DNA of 64,000 nt from Massilia sp. H-1 (lineage in GTDB: Bacteria > Pseudomonadota > Gammaproteobacteria > Burkholderiales > Burkholderiaceae_D), in assembly GCA_024703915.1 (NCBI GenBank), contig CP087969.1:1364001-1428000 (forward strand). The letters are read 5' to 3'. Position numbers and translations under genes: made by a program. Positions 61,508 to 64,000 of this stretch are shown here, in pieces (position 1 is the first letter of the stretch; each line of letters opens with the position of its first letter). The notes under the pieces are model-generated. The model worked only from the letters and a program-made list of their open reading frames with translations, did no database searches and was not told where the DNA came from.

Positions 61508-64000
61508 ATGCATCAACGTAAACAAATCGCCGTAGCAGTGGCGATGGCCATCAGCTCGATGGGCGCAATTGCTCAAACTGCCGACACCTCGACCGTCCAA
61601 TCGGTTGAAGTGACCGGTTCGCGCATCAAGCGCGCTGCTGCCGAAGGCGCACTGCCTGTTACGGTCGTAACGCGTCAACAGCTGGAAGATTCTGGCGCTG
61701 TGACGATTGCTGAATTCATCCGTAACTCGACCTTCTCGAGCGCTTAAGCCAGTTCCGTCCGCAATCGGGTTCTTCCGCACAATCGTTCGCTGGCGCCAAC
61801 CTGCGCGGCCTGGGCTCGAACCGTACCCTGGTACTGGTTGACGGCCGTCGCGTAGCAAAAGCACCTAACGTCGGCGATGCAGCTGACATGAACTCGATCC
61901 CGATGGCTGCCGTTGAGCGCATCGAAATCCTGACCGACGGCGCGTCGGCAGTGTACGGTTCCGAAGCAATCGGTGGTGTTATCAACATCATCCTGCGTAA
62001 AGACTTCGACGGCGTGTACTACTCGGTAGGCCGCACCAAAACCAACATCAAAGGCGGCGATCGCGAAGAAGCGTCGGCAATGATCGGTATGACCGGCGAA
62101 AAGGCCGCATCATCGCCGGTATGTCCAAAACCAAACGCGACATCATCTACGTGCGCGACTACCCATGGGGTGCCGTCAAAGGCGCGTCGGTATTCTCGAA
62201 CTCGTTCTACGCTTCGCGTCAAGATCCAGACACCGGCGAACTGCTGCCAGTGGCAACCGGTCCTGGCTTCCGCGGCAACGCTGGCGCCTGTAACGACCCG
62301 GCACGTGGCTTCTACATCCCTGCTGGCCAGGCACCTGGCGTCGAACGCTGCCGTTACGACTTCAACCTGGTAGCCGCTGACGAAGCCGCAACCGGCGCGA
62401 CCTCGATCTACGCTCGTGGCGAATACAAGATCAGCGCTGACTTCAACGCTTACGTCACGATGTCGAACACGAACAACACCTCGTTCGGCCGTTACGCTCC
62501 AGTACCTGACTACATCCAGGTCGAAGCTGGCGCCGTGGGTAACACCTCGCGCACCCCGAACGCCACCGTGTTCCTGGCACACCGCTTCGCCGCTGCTTAA
62601 GCAACCAGCGACACCTCGACCGACGGCAACCTGCTCGACATGAGCATCGGCGTGCAAGGCACCGTGGCTGGCTTCGACATCGACGCTTAGCACCCGCCGC
62701 ACCAAATCGCACCTGGTCGAAACCGGCCGTGGCTTCATCGTCAAAGGTCTGGCTACCGCCGCGATCAACAACGGCACCTACCGTACCGATGATCCGTTCC
62801 TGAACTCGGACACGGTTCTGAAGTCGATCTCGACCACCACCGGCCGTGATTCGCTGTTCGATTCGACCGAATTCTACGCAAGCGCAACCCACGACGTGTT
62901 CAGCATGGCTGGCGGCGCATCGCGTATCTACGCATCGCTGGAACACCGCAAAGAAGTGTACGCCGACCTGTACGACTCGCTGTCGGAAGCTGGCGAAGTG
63001 CTGGGTTCGTCGGGTAGCTCGGCAGGCGGCAGCCGCAAGGTTGACGCAGCGTCGATGGAATGGCTCTTCCCATTCACCAAGACCCTGGAAGGTACCCTGG
63101 CCGCACGTTACGAGAAATACTCGGACTACGGCAACGACTTCTCGCCTAAGGCGTCGGTTCGTTGGGCTCCTACCCGTGCTCTGACCCTGCGCGCATCGGT
63201 TGGCCGCGGCTTCCGCGCTCCATCGCTGCCGGACATCACCGCCAAGCCAGCATTCTCGGCTGACGATATCGTCGATCTGCGTCACTGCCTGGCCGACGGT
63301 GGCTTCACCGCTGCTCAGTGCACCTCGCAGCCATTCCAGATCCAGGCTCTGCGTATTTCGAACCCAGCTCTGGGCTCGGAAAAGTCGAAGCAGTTCTCGT
63401 TCGGCGGCGCGTTTGACGTGACCAACTCGTTCACGATCAAGGCTGACTACTGGAACACCCAGATCACCGACGTGATCTCGTTCGTGAGCGCCCAGGAAAT
63501 CGTTGACCGTGACAACGGCGACACGGACCGTCCGATCCCAGCTGGTCTGTCGATCAAACGTGACCCAGTCACCGGCGCGATCCTGAAGATCACCGCTGGT
63601 TCGACCAACGAAGGCCTGCTGGAAGTACTCGGGTATCGACGTTGGCGCGACCTTCGCGCACAAGTACGCCAGCATCGGCAAGTTCAAGCACGACCTGACC
63701 TGGTCGCACGTGAACAAAACCGAAGTGAACGGCACCGACTTCAACGGCACCTTCTGGTTCGCCGAAGAACCGTCTCGCGCTGAACAACAGCTGGGGCCTG
63801 GGCATGTTCGACGTATCGTGGAACGTGAACGCGATCGGCAAGAACGGCGACAAGGAAGACGGTCTGTACGTGTCGACCTACACCACCCACGACGTTCAAG
63901 CAACGGTTTCCCCAGGCTTCATCAAGGGCATGAAACTGAGCGTTGGTCTGGTCAATGCCTTCAACAAGCAGCCACAGCTCGTGTCGAACGGCGCCAAGCC
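61508..64000 (+). CDS. TonB-dependent outer-membrane receptor 4, C terminus outside the window
   Basis: Signal peptide MHQRKQIAVAVAMAISSMGA, then SVEVTGSRIKRAAAEGALPV, the plug with GANLRGLGSNRTLVLVDGRR, AAVERIEILTDGASAVYGSE and AIGGVINIILRKDFDG, and barrel parts VGRGFRAPSLPDITAKPAFS and SEKSKQFSFGGAFDVTNSFT. GGAG lies before the ATG. Breaks at 61742-61749, 62105, 62595-62602, 62685, 63630 and 63770. The receptor is about 830 codons to the window's end and would finish shortly after. Codon use here favours CGT/GCT more than in neighbours, which suggests high expression. Substrate unknown. Confidence 0.92.

Overview
The window is GC-rich chromosomal DNA that looks like an Oxalobacteraceae betaproteobacterium (Massilia, Duganella or Janthinobacterium type). 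The grounds are the gene block rimP-nusA-infB-rbfA-truB, a PEP-CTERM protein gene behind a sigma-54 promoter, several large TonB-dependent receptors, a chemoreceptor ending in a CheR-tether pentapeptide, and the protein sequences themselves. The genus call is inference.

The sequence carries many small indels, and most long genes are split over two or three reading frames. One error class is systematic. The 8-mer GCTTAAGC, and shorter forms such as GCTTAGCC, GCCTAAGC and GCTAG, sits where the reading frame requires GCCAGC (or GCTGGC on the other strand). It occurs in essential genes and between genes. I treat the split genes as intact genes with consensus errors, and I give gene ends from the restored reading frame.

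Layout. 1-2004: end of a TonB C-terminal-like gene and a methyl-accepting chemotaxis protein. 2264-9734: dusA, two tandem paralogous lipoproteins and typA. 9999-13719: a Tat-exported molybdenum hydroxylase large subunit and a beta-lactamase-family serine hydrolase. 13808-20463: the translation/transcription operon rimP-nusA-infB-rbfA-truB, with its promoter and a leader terminator. 20637-24927: rluB, scpB and glucokinase. 25086-25852: a PEP-CTERM protein gene with sigma-54 promoter, upstream dyad and terminator. 25851-30473: a DedA-rhodanese fusion and a yejBEF-type peptide ABC importer without its binding protein. 30762-40349: two closely related TonB receptors flanking an IS4-family element, a RAMA-like protein, a small lipoprotein and aroG. 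40368-50071: a small membrane protein, tldD, a nitrilase-family amidase, yhdP and glnE. 50115-54058: an AT-richer patch of small membrane proteins and a lipoprotein, ending in an IS3-family element. 54118-64000: a third TonB receptor, gapA, tkt, rsmE and a fourth TonB receptor that runs off the end.

The most interesting regulatory feature is upstream of aroG (DAHP synthase). A promoter is followed by a 22-residue leader ORF rich in Phe and Tyr, a GGCGGT segment that can pair with the terminator's 5' arm, and an intrinsic terminator just before the gene. This is the layout of a Phe/Tyr-responsive transcription attenuator. Other points are the leader terminator of rimP-nusA-infB, an IS4 element inserted exactly into a UUCG terminator hairpin, and a family of about 90-bp palindromic repeats in three copies.
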